DNA from: Skermanella mucosa
GTDB lineage: Bacteria > Pseudomonadota > Alphaproteobacteria > Azospirillales > Azospirillaceae
Direction of reading: 5' to 3'
NCBI RefSeq assembly: GCF_016765655.2
Contig: NZ_CP086106.1
Coordinates: 4,858,501-4,922,500 of the forward strand
DNA length: 64,000 bases
This document shows positions 1 to 7,877 of the stretch, piece by piece; position 1 is the first letter of the stretch, and every line of letters begins with the position of its first letter. A program made the position numbers and the translations under genes. Below the pieces are notes generated by a model. The model worked only from the letters and a program-made list of their open reading frames with translations. It ran no database searches and had not been told where the DNA came from.

Positions 1-960
1 ATCGTGGCTCTGACCGCCGTCGCCATCCTGACCGGCGCCGACGTCCGGACCGTCGGCGACATGGGGGAACTGCCCGGCACCTTCCCGGCCTTCCTGATCC
101 CCGACGTCCCGTTGAACCTGGAAACCCTCGGCATCATCCTCCCGGTGGCCGTCACCCTCACCGTCGTGGGTTTGCTGGAATCGCTGCTGACCGCGTCGAT
201 CATCGACGACCTGACCGACACCCGGAGCGACAAGCACGCCGAGACCCGCGGCCAGGGCATCGCCAACATCGCGTCGGGCTTGTTCGGCGGCATGGCGGGA
301 TGCGCCATGATCGGCCAGTCCGTCATCAACGTGAAGTCAGGCGGGCGCGGCCGGCTGTCCGCCTTCGTGGCCGGGGTGGGCCTGCTTTTCCTGATCCTGG
401 TGCTTCAATCCTGGGTCGTCCAGATCCCCATGGCGGCCTTGGTGGCCGTCATGATCATGGTGTCGATCGGCACCTTCAACTGGGGCTCGATCCGCCAGCT
501 GCGCACCATGCCGGTCAGCTCCTCGATCGTGATGATCGCCACGACCCTCACCACCGTCTTCACCCACGACCTGTCCAAGGGAGTCCTGGCCGGGGTCCTG
601 CTCAGCGCCCTGTTCTTCGCCCGCAAGGTCGCCCACTTCGTCGCGGTCGAAAGCACCCTGGCGGAGGATGGCCGGTCCCGGACCTACAAGGTCTATGGCC
701 AGCTCTTCTTCGCCTCGGCCGACGATTTCATCGCCCGGTTCGATTTCCAGGAAAGCCTCGAACGCGTCGAAATCGACCTGACCGGCGCCCACCTGTGGGA
801 CTACACCGCGGTCGGCGCCATCGACAAGGTCGTGCTGCGGTTCCGCCGGGAAGGTGCCGACGTCGAGCTGATCGGACTGAACCAGGCCAGCAGCACGCTG
901 CTCGACCGCCTGGGCGTCCACGACAAGCCGGAAGCAGCGCAGCAGCTCGGCGGCCACTGA
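1..960 (+). CDS. SulP family anion transporter, C-terminal part (5' end outside window)
   Basis: The reading frame is already open at base 1, so only the C-terminal 319 residues are seen. Several hydrophobic membrane segments occupy roughly the first 210 residues. A cytoplasmic STAS domain follows (about residues 220-310), with the typical hydrophobic strand and the [20 protein letters not shown] region. This order, SLC26/SulP permease core then STAS, is that of bacterial sulfate, bicarbonate or dicarboxylate transporters; the substrate cannot be told from this part. The UspA gene follows after 22 bp, so they are probably co-transcribed, a common pairing for SulP genes. The GTG at base 4 is not a credible start because conserved core helices would be missing. 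Confidence 0.9.
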   Translation: MVALTAVAILTGADVRTVGDMGELPGTFPAFLIPDVPLNLETLGIILPVAVTLTVVGLLESLLTASIIDDLTDTRSDKHAETRGQGIANIASGLFGGMAGCAMIGQSVINVKSGGRGRLSAFVAGVGLLFLILVLQSWVVQIPMAALVAVMIMVSIGTFNWGSIRQLRTMPVSSSIVMIATTLTTVFTHDLSKGVLAGVLLSALFFARKVAHFVAVESTLAEDGRSRTYKVYGQLFFASADDFIARFDFQESLERVEIDLTGAHLWDYTAVGAIDKVVLRFRREGADVELIGLNQASSTLLDRLGVHDKPEAAQQLGGH

Positions 961-982
961 AAAGAACCGGAGGAGACCAGCC

Positions 983-1846
983 ATGAAAAGCATCCTGCTC
1001 TGCCTGGACGGATCGGTCTATGCCCGCAGCGTCTGCGAGCACGCCGCCTGGTTCGCCAACCGCCTGGAAGCGTCGGTCGACCTTCTGCACGTGGTCGATA
1101 TCCGGGAGCGCGCGCCGGCCAGGCGCCAGGATCTCAGCGGCAGCATCGGCATAGAGACCCTGGACCACCTGATGAGCGAGATGGTCGACCAGGACCATGC
1201 GCGTTCCCGGACCGCCCAGCAGATCGGCCGCCATCTCCTCGACGAGGGCCGCTCGATCCTGAAAGAGGCCGGCGTCGCGAAGACGACGGCCAGCCTGCGC
1301 AACGGCGCCGTGGTCGACGCGGTCCAGGACCTGTCGGCCAAGGCCGACCTGATCGTCATGGGCAAGCGCGGCGAAGGCGTCGATTTCGCATCCGGCCACC
1401 TGGGGTCGAACCTGGAGCGGGTCGTCCGCGCGGTCGATCGCCCCTGTGTGGTGGCCGCCCGCGCCTTCAAGCCCATCGAACGCGTCCTGATCGCCTATGA
1501 CGGCGGCAAAAGCACCCGGCGCGCCGTCAGCTTCCTGGCGAACTCGCCCGGCTTCAAGGATCTGGACATCCACCTGGTCCTCGCCTCCGACCGGCCCGGC
1601 GACGCCGAGGTGACCAAGGCGCTCGCCTGGGCCGAGGGGGAACTGTCTTCCGCCGGGCTCAAGGCCGCGTGCCGGATCGTCCGGGGCGAGCCGGAAGCGG
1701 TCATCACCGGCACGGTGGCGTCCGACGGCATCGACCTCCTGGTCATGGGCGCCTACGGCCACTCCCGCATCCGCAACCTGATCATCGGCAGCACGACCAC
1801 CGAGATGATCCGCGACTGCCGGATCCCCGTGCTCCTGTTCCGGTGA
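983..1846 (+). CDS. Universal stress protein, two tandem UspA domains
   Basis: A 287-residue cytoplasmic protein made of two UspA folds (about 1-155 and 158-287). Each repeat opens with the ILLCLDGS / VLIAYDGG strand and carries the nucleotide-loop signature (VMGKRGEGV in the first; VMGAYGHSRIRNLIIGSTT in the second, close to the ATP-binding consensus G-x2-G-x9-GS/T). The first loop is less canonical, so ATP may bind mainly the second domain. An AGGAG ribosome-binding site lies 7-8 bp before the ATG. It follows the SulP gene by 22 bp and may link the transporter to stress or energy state; the partner is inferred, not shown. Confidence 0.92.
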   Translation: MKSILLCLDGSVYARSVCEHAAWFANRLEASVDLLHVVDIRERAPARRQDLSGSIGIETLDHLMSEMVDQDHARSRTAQQIGRHLLDEGRSILKEAGVAKTTASLRNGAVVDAVQDLSAKADLIVMGKRGEGVDFASGHLGSNLERVVRAVDRPCVVAARAFKPIERVLIAYDGGKSTRRAVSFLANSPGFKDLDIHLVLASDRPGDAEVTKALAWAEGELSSAGLKAACRIVRGEPEAVITGTVASDGIDLLVMGAYGHSRIRNLIIGSTTTEMIRDCRIPVLLFR

Positions 1847-1871
1847 GCCCGGCGCACACCGATCCGCTCCG

Positions 1872-3698
1872 TCACCTGCCCGCGGAAGCGCCCTTCACCC
1901 ACCAGGCGTCGAACGCGATGCCGTAGGGCGGCAGGTCGCGGGGATGCTCCAGCTTTTCCCAGTAGGCGACCCGCGCCACGCCGGCATACCAGTGCGGGAT
2001 GACGTAGTGTCCCCACAGCAGAACCCGGTCCAGCGCCGCGGCGCGGGCGCGCAGGTCCTCGCGGGTATCCGCGGCGATCAACAGATCGACGAGCTGATCC
2101 ACCGCCTCGCTCCGGATGCCGGCATAGTTCCGGCTGCCCGGCCGGTCGGCCGCGGCCGACGTCCAGAAGTCGCGCTGCTCGTTGCCCGGCGACAGCGACT
2201 GCCCCCAGACGGCGGTGGTCATGTCGAAATCGAAGTCGCTGATCCGGTTCTGGTACTGTGCGGTGTCCACGGTCCGCACGCGGGCGTCGATCCCCAATCG
2301 GCGCAGGTTCGCGACGAACGGCAGCGCCACCCGCTCCATCGAGGGGCTGTTGAGAAGGATCGTGAACTCCAGCGGCCGCCCGGTCTCCGCATTGACCCGA
2401 CGACCGTCCCGGACCACCCACCCGGCCTCCTCCAGAAGCTCTCGGGCCTTCAGCAGGTTCTCGCGCACGGCGGTCCGGCTTCCGGCTGACGGCGGGCTGT
2501 ATCGTTCCGTGAAGACCTCGTCCGGGATACGGCCGCGCAGCGGTTCCAGGAGCTTCATTTCCGCCTCGCCGGGCAGGCCCTCCGATTCCAAGTCGGAATT
2601 CTCGAAATAGCTATCGGCGCGCTGATAGGCGCCGTAGAACAGCACCGAGTTCGCCCACTCGAAATCGAAGGCGTGGGCGATCGCATACCGCACCCGGGGA
2701 TCGGCGAAGACCGGCCGGCGCGTGTTGAACACGAAGCCCTGCATGCCCGCCGGCGTCTCGACCTCGATCTCCTCTTTTCTGATCCTGCCGGCCTCGACCG
2801 CCTGCCTGTCATAGGCGGTCGCCCAGTTCTTGGCGATGTTCTCCACCCGGAAATCCACCAGCCCGCCGTTGAAGGCCTGGAGCGCCACGGTCGGGTCGAG
2901 ATAATAGTCGTAGCGCATGGTGCCGAAGTTGAACCGGCCGGTGTTGACCGCCAAGTCCCTGCCCCAGTAGTCCGACACCCTCTCGTAGGTGATCGACCGG
3001 CCGGGGTCGACGCGGGCGATCCTGTAGGGGCCGCTGCCGAGCGGCGGTTCCAGCGTCGTTTGGTCGAAGGTCCGGCCCTCCCAATAGTGCTTCGGCAGCA
3101 CCGGAAGCTGCCCCAGGATCAGCGGCAGTTCCCGGTTGTCGCCGGGCGCGAAGGTGAACCTGACCGTCCGCTCCCCCGTCCGCTCGACCTTCGCGACATT
3201 GGCATAGTAGGCCCGGTAGAACGGATGTGCCTCGCGCAGCGTGTCGAAGGTGAAGATGACATCCTCCACCCCGATCGGCTCGCCGTCGTGGAACCGGGCC
3301 TCATGCCGCAGGGTGAAGGCGACCCAGGCGCGGTCTTCCGGCAGTTCGACGCTTTCGGCGACGAGCGGATACTGGGTGAACGGCTCGTCCAGCGACTCCA
3401 CCATCAGCGTGTCGAAGGTGTTGGCGATGCCGGCCGCGGCCACGCCCCGGATCGTGAAGGGATTGAGCGTGTCGAATCCGCCGAGGGCCGACAGCACCAC
3501 CGAGCCGCCCTTCGGGGCATCCGGGTTGACGTAGGCGAAGTGGTCGAAACCCGGCGGGTACTTCGGCTCCCCGTACATGGCCAGGCCATGCCGTGGCGGA
3601 TCGTCCGCCGCGAAGGCTTGCGGGCCTGCCGGAAGCGCCAGCAGCCAAAGCGCGAGGACAAGGAACAGCATCCCCGGCCTAGGCATCTGCATTTCCAT
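1872..3698 (-). CDS. ABC transporter substrate-binding protein, family 5 (YejA-like)
   Basis: A periplasmic solute-binding protein of 608 residues, close to the length of E. coli YejA. It begins with a signal peptide (hydrophobic LFLVLALWLLALPAG, cleavage near QAFA-ADD) and continues with SBP_bac_5 features: GGSVVLSALGGFDTLNPF, a FTLRHEARFHDGEPI stretch and a C-terminal WGHYVIPHWYAGVARVAYW segment characteristic of the YejA branch, which binds oligopeptides or microcin-type peptides. The frame extends upstream to 3794, but ATG 3698 places the signal peptide at the N-terminus and was chosen; its ribosome-binding site is weak. The yejBEF permease and ATPase genes are not beside it, so it is an orphan here or the rest lies elsewhere. 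Confidence 0.88.
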   Translation of the reverse strand: MEMQMPRPGMLFLVLALWLLALPAGPQAFAADDPPRHGLAMYGEPKYPPGFDHFAYVNPDAPKGGSVVLSALGGFDTLNPFTIRGVAAAGIANTFDTLMVESLDEPFTQYPLVAESVELPEDRAWVAFTLRHEARFHDGEPIGVEDVIFTFDTLREAHPFYRAYYANVAKVERTGERTVRFTFAPGDNRELPLILGQLPVLPKHYWEGRTFDQTTLEPPLGSGPYRIARVDPGRSITYERVSDYWGRDLAVNTGRFNFGTMRYDYYLDPTVALQAFNGGLVDFRVENIAKNWATAYDRQAVEAGRIRKEEIEVETPAGMQGFVFNTRRPVFADPRVRYAIAHAFDFEWANSVLFYGAYQRADSYFENSDLESEGLPGEAEMKLLEPLRGRIPDEVFTERYSPPSAGSRTAVRENLLKARELLEEAGWVVRDGRRVNAETGRPLEFTILLNSPSMERVALPFVANLRRLGIDARVRTVDTAQYQNRISDFDFDMTTAVWGQSLSPGNEQRDFWTSAAADRPGSRNYAGIRSEAVDQLVDLLIAADTREDLRARAAALDRVLLWGHYVIPHWYAGVARVAYWEKLEHPRDLPPYGIAFDAWWVKGASAGR

Positions 3699-3839
3699 CG
3701 CTGAAACCGTATCCCGCCATGTCTGTTCCTCCCCGATTCGAACCGTCACCTCATGAAACGCGCCGACGGGAGGGTTGGATGCAGGGGCATGCACCGGCCG
3801 ATGCGCTGGCAGTCACACCATGCCGCGGGGCTGAACCAT

Positions 3840-4346
3840 TCATCGGCGTCCTTGCGTCGCGAGAATCGTGGCGATCGCGGCCGGACCGACGCCGGTGCGG
3901 GTACCGATCTCGCTCAAGGTTTCACCGCCCGAGGCTTCGATGTTCGCGGACCTCAGCTTGGCGACGGCATCGCCTGGAGTCATTCCAAAGGCAGGAGCCG
4001 CGGATTCCAGCGTGGCATTGGACAGGGCGCGGAATACGGCTCCGGGACTTGCATTGGACGTATCGCCTGTGATCCCGGTGAACGCGACGCTCGCGACAAG
4101 ACTGACGGCGAAAACGGCAAGCGCCGTGTTGCGCCTCAGGTACGCCGTGAATGACTTCCAATTTCTCGCAAGATGCCATATCGCCACGGCCGAGAACACC
4201 ACGCTCAGCCATTCGTGCGAAAACCTAACGAGCCCCGCATTCCAATGAAGGAGAAGCATGATCCCGGTGATCGTCGAGACGACGAAAGTCACGATCGTGA
4301 CAGGGGTGACGACATCGCGGATCGATATTCCGGCTCTTGCGGACAT
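3840..4346 (-). CDS. DUF4405-like membrane protein
   Basis: A protein of 168 residues with three hydrophobic helices (about 8-30, 40-58 and 72-92). The pattern LLLHWNAGLVRFSHEWLSVV...IWHLARNWKSF fits DUF4405, whose conserved histidines in a cytochrome-b-like bundle suggest haem or metal binding. The C-terminal 75 residues are soluble and helix-hairpin-like (SEIGTRTGVGPAAIATILA), resembling short DNA- or metal-associated tails. ATG 4346 was chosen because the first helix starts just after it; the upstream extension to 4814 reads through the divergent promoter. It is transcribed away from the Cu-Zn SOD gene, so both may answer to the same redox or envelope signal. Function unknown. Confidence 0.7.
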   Translation of the reverse strand: MSARAGISIRDVVTPVTIVTFVVSTITGIMLLLHWNAGLVRFSHEWLSVVFSAVAIWHLARNWKSFTAYLRRNTALAVFAVSLVASVAFTGITGDTSNASPGAVFRALSNATLESAAPAFGMTPGDAVAKLRSANIEASGGETLSEIGTRTGVGPAAIATILATQGRR

Positions 4347-4400
4347 GGAGGCCACCTTCTGGAAGGATCTTTCAAATCGGTCCAGATGTAGCGCCCCTGT

Positions 4401-4448
4401 GTAACGGCAGTGTTTCCCAGCCGGAGGAGTTCTGTAACAGAGCGTAAC
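4401..4448. promoter_or_regulatory. Candidate OmpR/PhoB-type response-regulator boxes in divergent promoter
   Basis: Three GTAAC motifs occur between the DUF4405 and SOD genes, at 4401-4405, 4434-4438 and 4444-4448. The last two are 10 bp apart (TGTAACAGAGCGTAACGG), the one-helical-turn direct repeat bound by winged-helix response regulators of the OmpR family. The regulator is not in this window. Assignment is by pattern only. Confidence 0.35.
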
Positions 4449-4557
4449 GGCGGCGCAGTTCGACAGGCTTCCCCGATCCGCCCCACGGATTTTTGGAACA
4501 TCCTCCGCGCCCGGAGGTTGGCCCTTGGACACCTTCGGACCATGAAACGAGGTAGAG

Positions 4558-5139
4558 ATGATCAGCAGCTTCCGCAAATCCGCTTTCCTCGCCACCGCTC
4601 TGGCAGCGACGGCACTGTCTTCCCCGGCCGTGGCCCAGCAGCAGACGGGCTCTCCGAACCCGACCACCCCCGCCCTCGGCACCGCGACGCTCAAGAGCGC
4701 CCAGGACAAGGCGATCGGCACCGTCGCCTTCGTCGAGACGCCCAACGGCGTGCTGATCCAAGCGCGGATCGATGCCGGCAGCGGCCTTGCCCCGGGCATG
4801 CACGGGTTCCACATCCACCAGAACGGGACCTGCGAGCCGCCGAACTTCCAGTCGGCCGGCGGTCACTTCAATCCGACCAACCACGAGCACGGGATCCTGT
4901 CCCCGCGCGGCATCCACGCCGGCGACCTGCCCAACATCTGGGTCGGATCGGATGGTGCTGCCCAGGCCGACATCGTGACCGACGCGGTGACGTTCCGCGA
5001 GGGGTCCAACAGCCTGGTCAAGCCGGGCGGCACCGCGATCCTCATCCATGCGACGCCCGACGACTACACGACCAATCCGGCGGGCAGCTCCGGAGACCGG
5101 GTCGCCTGCGGCGTCATCACCCAGACGGCCTCCCGATAG
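4558..5139 (+). CDS. sodC: Periplasmic Cu-Zn superoxide dismutase
   Basis: A 193-residue secreted enzyme that dismutates superoxide to oxygen and hydrogen peroxide. A signal peptide ends near residue 26 (SSPAVA-QQQ). Metal ligands are all present: copper His85, His87 (GFHIHQNGTCEP) and His164; bridging His103 (GGHFNPTNHEHG); zinc His111, His120 and Asp123. The guiding active-site Arg181 (GDRVACGVI) and the Cys92-Cys184 disulfide pair are also kept, so it should be active. The ATG has a GAGG site 7-8 bp upstream. It is divergent from the DUF4405 gene, and the shared 210-bp promoter carries candidate response-regulator boxes. Confidence 0.95.
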   Translation: MISSFRKSAFLATALAATALSSPAVAQQQTGSPNPTTPALGTATLKSAQDKAIGTVAFVETPNGVLIQARIDAGSGLAPGMHGFHIHQNGTCEPPNFQSAGGHFNPTNHEHGILSPRGIHAGDLPNIWVGSDGAAQADIVTDAVTFREGSNSLVKPGGTAILIHATPDDYTTNPAGSSGDRVACGVITQTASR

Positions 5140-5182
5140 GTTTCCCTCCCCGGGGAGCGGCGGATCGCCTCTCCCCGGGATC

Positions 5183-5722
5183 TCACCTGCCGTTCACGCC
5201 GGTTCCGATCAGATGCACCGGCATCAGGAAGACGGCCACGAGGAACAGCACCAGCGCCAGGATCAGCAGGGAGAACGCCCTGTTGCGGTCCCGCTCGGCG
5301 TCCACGTTGCTGGCCAGCGCCTCGTTGTAGGCCCGGTGAAAGTAATCAATTTCGGATTTCGCTTCCCTGACGGCCTCGATCCGGTCGAAATCGTCCAGGA
5401 CGAGGCGTCGGTCCAGTTTGACCAGGCGTGCCATGGCCGCGAACATCGAGGTGAGCGACGCCAAGCAAAGGACGATCATGGCCATCGTCACCGGCTCCCG
5501 CCATCGGGACACGTCCAGATATTGGGCGAACGAGACGAAGCCGAAGATCGAGAAGGAAATGATCGATACCGGCACGCTCAACAGGGACTGGACATTCGAC
5601 CGCCGGGACCGTTCGGCCAGATACAGCCTCTTCAGGCTGTCGATGGATATCAATCGCCCTGCTTGCCCCTCGTCATGGGGCTTTTCATCGTGTCCTTCCT
5701 TGGTGTCGTGATGCTCTTGCAC
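5183..5722 (-). CDS. Membrane protein with paired transmembrane helices, unknown function
   Basis: A 179-residue protein with a charged, His/Lys-rich N-terminus and three hydrophobic segments: two adjacent near residues 45-95 (SLLSVPVSIISFSIFGFVSF and VTMAMIVLCLASLTSMFAAM) and one at the C-terminus (FSLLILALVLFLVAVFLM). A charged, probably coiled stretch (residues about 100-145) lies between them. I do not recognise a named family. GTG 5722 is chosen because GAGG lies 6 bp before it. It follows the DUF3891 gene by 8 bp and is almost certainly in the same transcript. Confidence 0.65.
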   Translation of the reverse strand: MQEHHDTKEGHDEKPHDEGQAGRLISIDSLKRLYLAERSRRSNVQSLLSVPVSIISFSIFGFVSFAQYLDVSRWREPVTMAMIVLCLASLTSMFAAMARLVKLDRRLVLDDFDRIEAVREAKSEIDYFHRAYNEALASNVDAERDRNRAFSLLILALVLFLVAVFLMPVHLIGTGVNGR

Positions 5723-5730
5723 GGACAACC

Positions 5731-6525
5731 TCAGCGTGGGAGCAGGACGGTGCGGATCCCGACGCGTTCCGCGTCGCGCAGGGCGATGCGCAATCGGGTC
5801 TCGTCGGAATGGCCTTCCCGCAGGCGCCTGCCCTCGCACCCCGCCTCGACCCGGTCAGCCGCGAACGGCCAGGGATCGACCGTCAGGACGCTCGGATCGC
5901 CATCCCGCGCCCGGATGGTCAAGCTTGTCCGCTCCGCTGCGGCCGTGGGCACGTCCGGGATGACGGGTCCGTTCTCCCCGATGCCCCAGCAGACTTCCAG
6001 CGACATTCGGTCCGTTGCCGCGACCAGCCGCCGATTCCGCTCCACCGCCTCGGGCGCAACCTCGGTGGCGAGCCTCGGGTCGGCGCCCAGGGACTCCAGG
6101 GCGGCGCGCTGGAAGGCATGCTGATCCTCCAGGAAATCCCGGACCAGTCGAGCATCCTCCAACGAGGCTTTGCCGAAATCGAAGTACGAGGAATAGATCG
6201 TGTCGGCGTGAAGCGAGACCAGCAGCGCCGGATACAGTCCGAACACCCTGGCGCGCTCGACCCCCTCCGTCCATAGGGGAGCATGGACCGCGGGCCCAAG
6301 TTCCCGGAAGTCGTGGGGCATGCCGGTCTCGCGGTTCAAGGTCGGCGCGGTCTCCCATGACAGCCAGCCGATGTCGTGCAGTTCGGCGCCGAGACAGACT
6401 TCCTCGTACGGCGAAGGCCGTGCGAATCCATCGTTGCCCCAGGCCCGCACGAACTGGCCGGCCAGCCAGGAATGGCTCGGCTGCCCGATCGCGATCACGC
6501 CGTCGCCGTCCTTCCGGAAAAGCAT
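5731..6525 (-). CDS. DUF3891 family protein
   Basis: A soluble protein of 264 residues matching DUF3891. It has the family's HD-like histidine pattern: QPSHSWLAGQFVRAWG near the N-terminus, AELHDIGWLSWE near residue 50, and SLHADTIYSS near residue 105. These look like the metal ligands of an HD-type phosphohydrolase fold, but no reaction is established for the family. The ATG has a GGGAG site about 9 bp upstream. A strong intrinsic terminator sits 38-68 bp upstream in the same orientation, so expression may depend on read-through or attenuation. It is co-directional with the small membrane protein downstream. Confidence 0.8.
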   Translation of the reverse strand: MLFRKDGDGVIAIGQPSHSWLAGQFVRAWGNDGFARPSPYEEVCLGAELHDIGWLSWETAPTLNRETGMPHDFRELGPAVHAPLWTEGVERARVFGLYPALLVSLHADTIYSSYFDFGKASLEDARLVRDFLEDQHAFQRAALESLGADPRLATEVAPEAVERNRRLVAATDRMSLEVCWGIGENGPVIPDVPTAAAERTSLTIRARDGDPSVLTVDPWPFAADRVEAGCEGRRLREGHSDETRLRIALRDAERVGIRTVLLPR

Positions 6526-6562
6526 GGGTCCGTCTCCCGTTCACCGCCCCTACGGATTGAAC

Positions 6563-6593
6563 AAAAAAAAGGGGCCGTGGTTGCCCACGGCCC
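6563..6593 (-). terminator. Rho-independent terminator, minus strand
   Basis: A perfect 9-bp GC-rich stem (GGGCCGTGG at 6572-6580 pairing with CCACGGCCC at 6585-6593, 4-nt loop) is followed, reading the minus strand, by a run of eight T (6570 down to 6563). It would stop transcripts entering from higher coordinates, yet no obvious protein gene lies there on that strand. It may end a small RNA or act as a leader attenuator for the DUF3891 gene. Confidence 0.8.
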
Positions 6594-6619
6594 GAGTCTA
6601 GGGAGGAAACGCCCAAGAA

Positions 6620-6748
6620 GTGCGTTACAGGATCGACCGCATCGAAGACACCATCGATCCCGCACTGCACAATATGATCCTGCACGGTTTCGAAATCAAG
6701 CGAAAAAAGAAAGATGTATCACAGCAACCGCTTAGCGAGCTAGTTTGA
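6620..6748 (+). CDS. Possible 42-residue small protein
   Basis: GTG-initiated frame encoding VRYRIDRIEDTIDPALHNMI... and ending in SELV. It is mixed-charge with a basic centre (KRKKK) and no hydrophobic segment. A GGAGG sequence lies 13 bp upstream, rather far. It overlaps, on the opposite strand, the region whose transcript would end at the terminator at 6563-6593. Nothing recognisable; it could be a chance frame. Confidence 0.2.
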   Translation: MRYRIDRIEDTIDPALHNMILHGFEIKRKKKDVSQQPLSELV

Positions 6749-7096
6749 TACAAAACAATCACTGCAGCGAACAATCATTGCTGCATTGCGGGATGGATTT
6801 GGAGGGGTTTTGGAGGGCGGCCGGAGTGACGTTGCGTACCCAGGCTCTATCCGGCGGCAACGACCCGGCGCTTACCGCCAGAATGCATGAAAGGTATGAC
6901 CACTTCACCGTATCACAAGGTCGCATCGGCCAGAAATTTCAGGCCGGATCGGCTTCCGCCGGAGGAATGCGACGATGCCTGCCGTTTTCTTCGGCACAAC
7001 ATCGACCCGCGACACGGTTTCATGCGTTAAACCAAGGGTGCGCGCATAGCGGTGGCTTCGGGCGCCCATGATCCGTCAACGAAGCAGGCAGCAAGC
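6749..7096. other. Intergenic region with a 16-bp tandem direct repeat
   Basis: No convincing gene. Two adjacent imperfect copies of a 16-bp unit (AACAATCACTGCAGCG at 6754-6769 and AACAATCATTGCTGCA at 6770-6785) could be a regulator-binding site or the upstream part of the minus-strand transcript that ends at 6563. The remaining sequence up to the otsB start is less GC-rich than its surroundings and should contain the trehalose operon promoter, which I cannot place. Confidence 0.4.
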
Positions 7097-7861
7097 ATGG
7101 ACGACCAAACGACGCCTCCCATGACCGAATTGCCGGCTCCGTCGCCCGACTGGGCGCTCTTCCTGGACTTCGACGGCACCCTGGTGGATATCGCCGCCCA
7201 GCCCGACGGTGTCCAGGTGGCGCCCGGACTGCCGGAACTCCTGACCCGCCTGCACGGAGCGCTCGGCGGCGCCGTGGCCCTGGTGAGCGGTCGCGGCCTC
7301 GACGACATCGATCGCCTGCTCGGGCGCCTGCCGCTCGCCGCGGCCGGCCAGCACGGGCTGGAACGGCGCGACGCGGAGGGGCGGCGCGTGACCGCGTCGA
7401 TCGACCGCACCGCCCTGGCCGAGATCACGAAGGGCCTGGAGGAATTCGTAGCCGCCCATCCCGGCACGCGGCTGGAGCCGAAGGGCATGACCGTGGCGCT
7501 GCATTTCCGCAACGCGCCGGAAGCTGAAGCCGACGCCCGGGCGGCGACGGTCGCCCTGATGGAACGCTTCGGCGACGGATTCCACGTCCAGGAAGGCAAG
7601 ATGGTCCTGGAGGTGAAGCCGAAGGGCTCGACCAAGGGGACGGTGGTCGAACAGCTCCTGGCCGAACCGCCGTTCGCCGGGCGCACCCCCGTATTCGTCG
7701 GCGACGACGTGACCGACGAGGACGGCTTCCGCGTGGCCAATGCCCATGGGGGCCTGTCGATCCAGATCGGCACCCGCCTGCCGACCGAAGCGCGGACCCG
7801 CATCCCGTCCGTTCCCGACCTCCACCGGTGGCTGGCCGACATGGCCGACCGTCTCCGCTGA
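7097..7861 (+). CDS. otsB: Trehalose-6-phosphate phosphatase
   Basis: A 254-residue cytoplasmic HAD-family phosphatase that releases trehalose from trehalose 6-phosphate. The DxD catalytic motif is ALFLDFDGTLV (nucleophile Asp24, acid/base Asp26), with the Ser64-Gly-Arg66 motif (VSGRGLDD) and the C-terminal GDDVTDEDGF metal-binding loop near residue 205. ATG 7097 was chosen over GTG 7052 as nearer the conserved core; its ribosome-binding site (AGG) is weak. It is the first gene of an operon with a GH15 enzyme (16 bp downstream), otsA and glk, joining both steps of trehalose synthesis with a possible recycling route. Confidence 0.92.
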   Translation: MDDQTTPPMTELPAPSPDWALFLDFDGTLVDIAAQPDGVQVAPGLPELLTRLHGALGGAVALVSGRGLDDIDRLLGRLPLAAAGQHGLERRDAEGRRVTASIDRTALAEITKGLEEFVAAHPGTRLEPKGMTVALHFRNAPEAEADARAATVALMERFGDGFHVQEGKMVLEVKPKGSTKGTVVEQLLAEPPFAGRTPVFVGDDVTDEDGFRVANAHGGLSIQIGTRLPTEARTRIPSVPDLHRWLADMADRLR

Positions 7862-7877
7862 AGGCGCGGGACGATCG

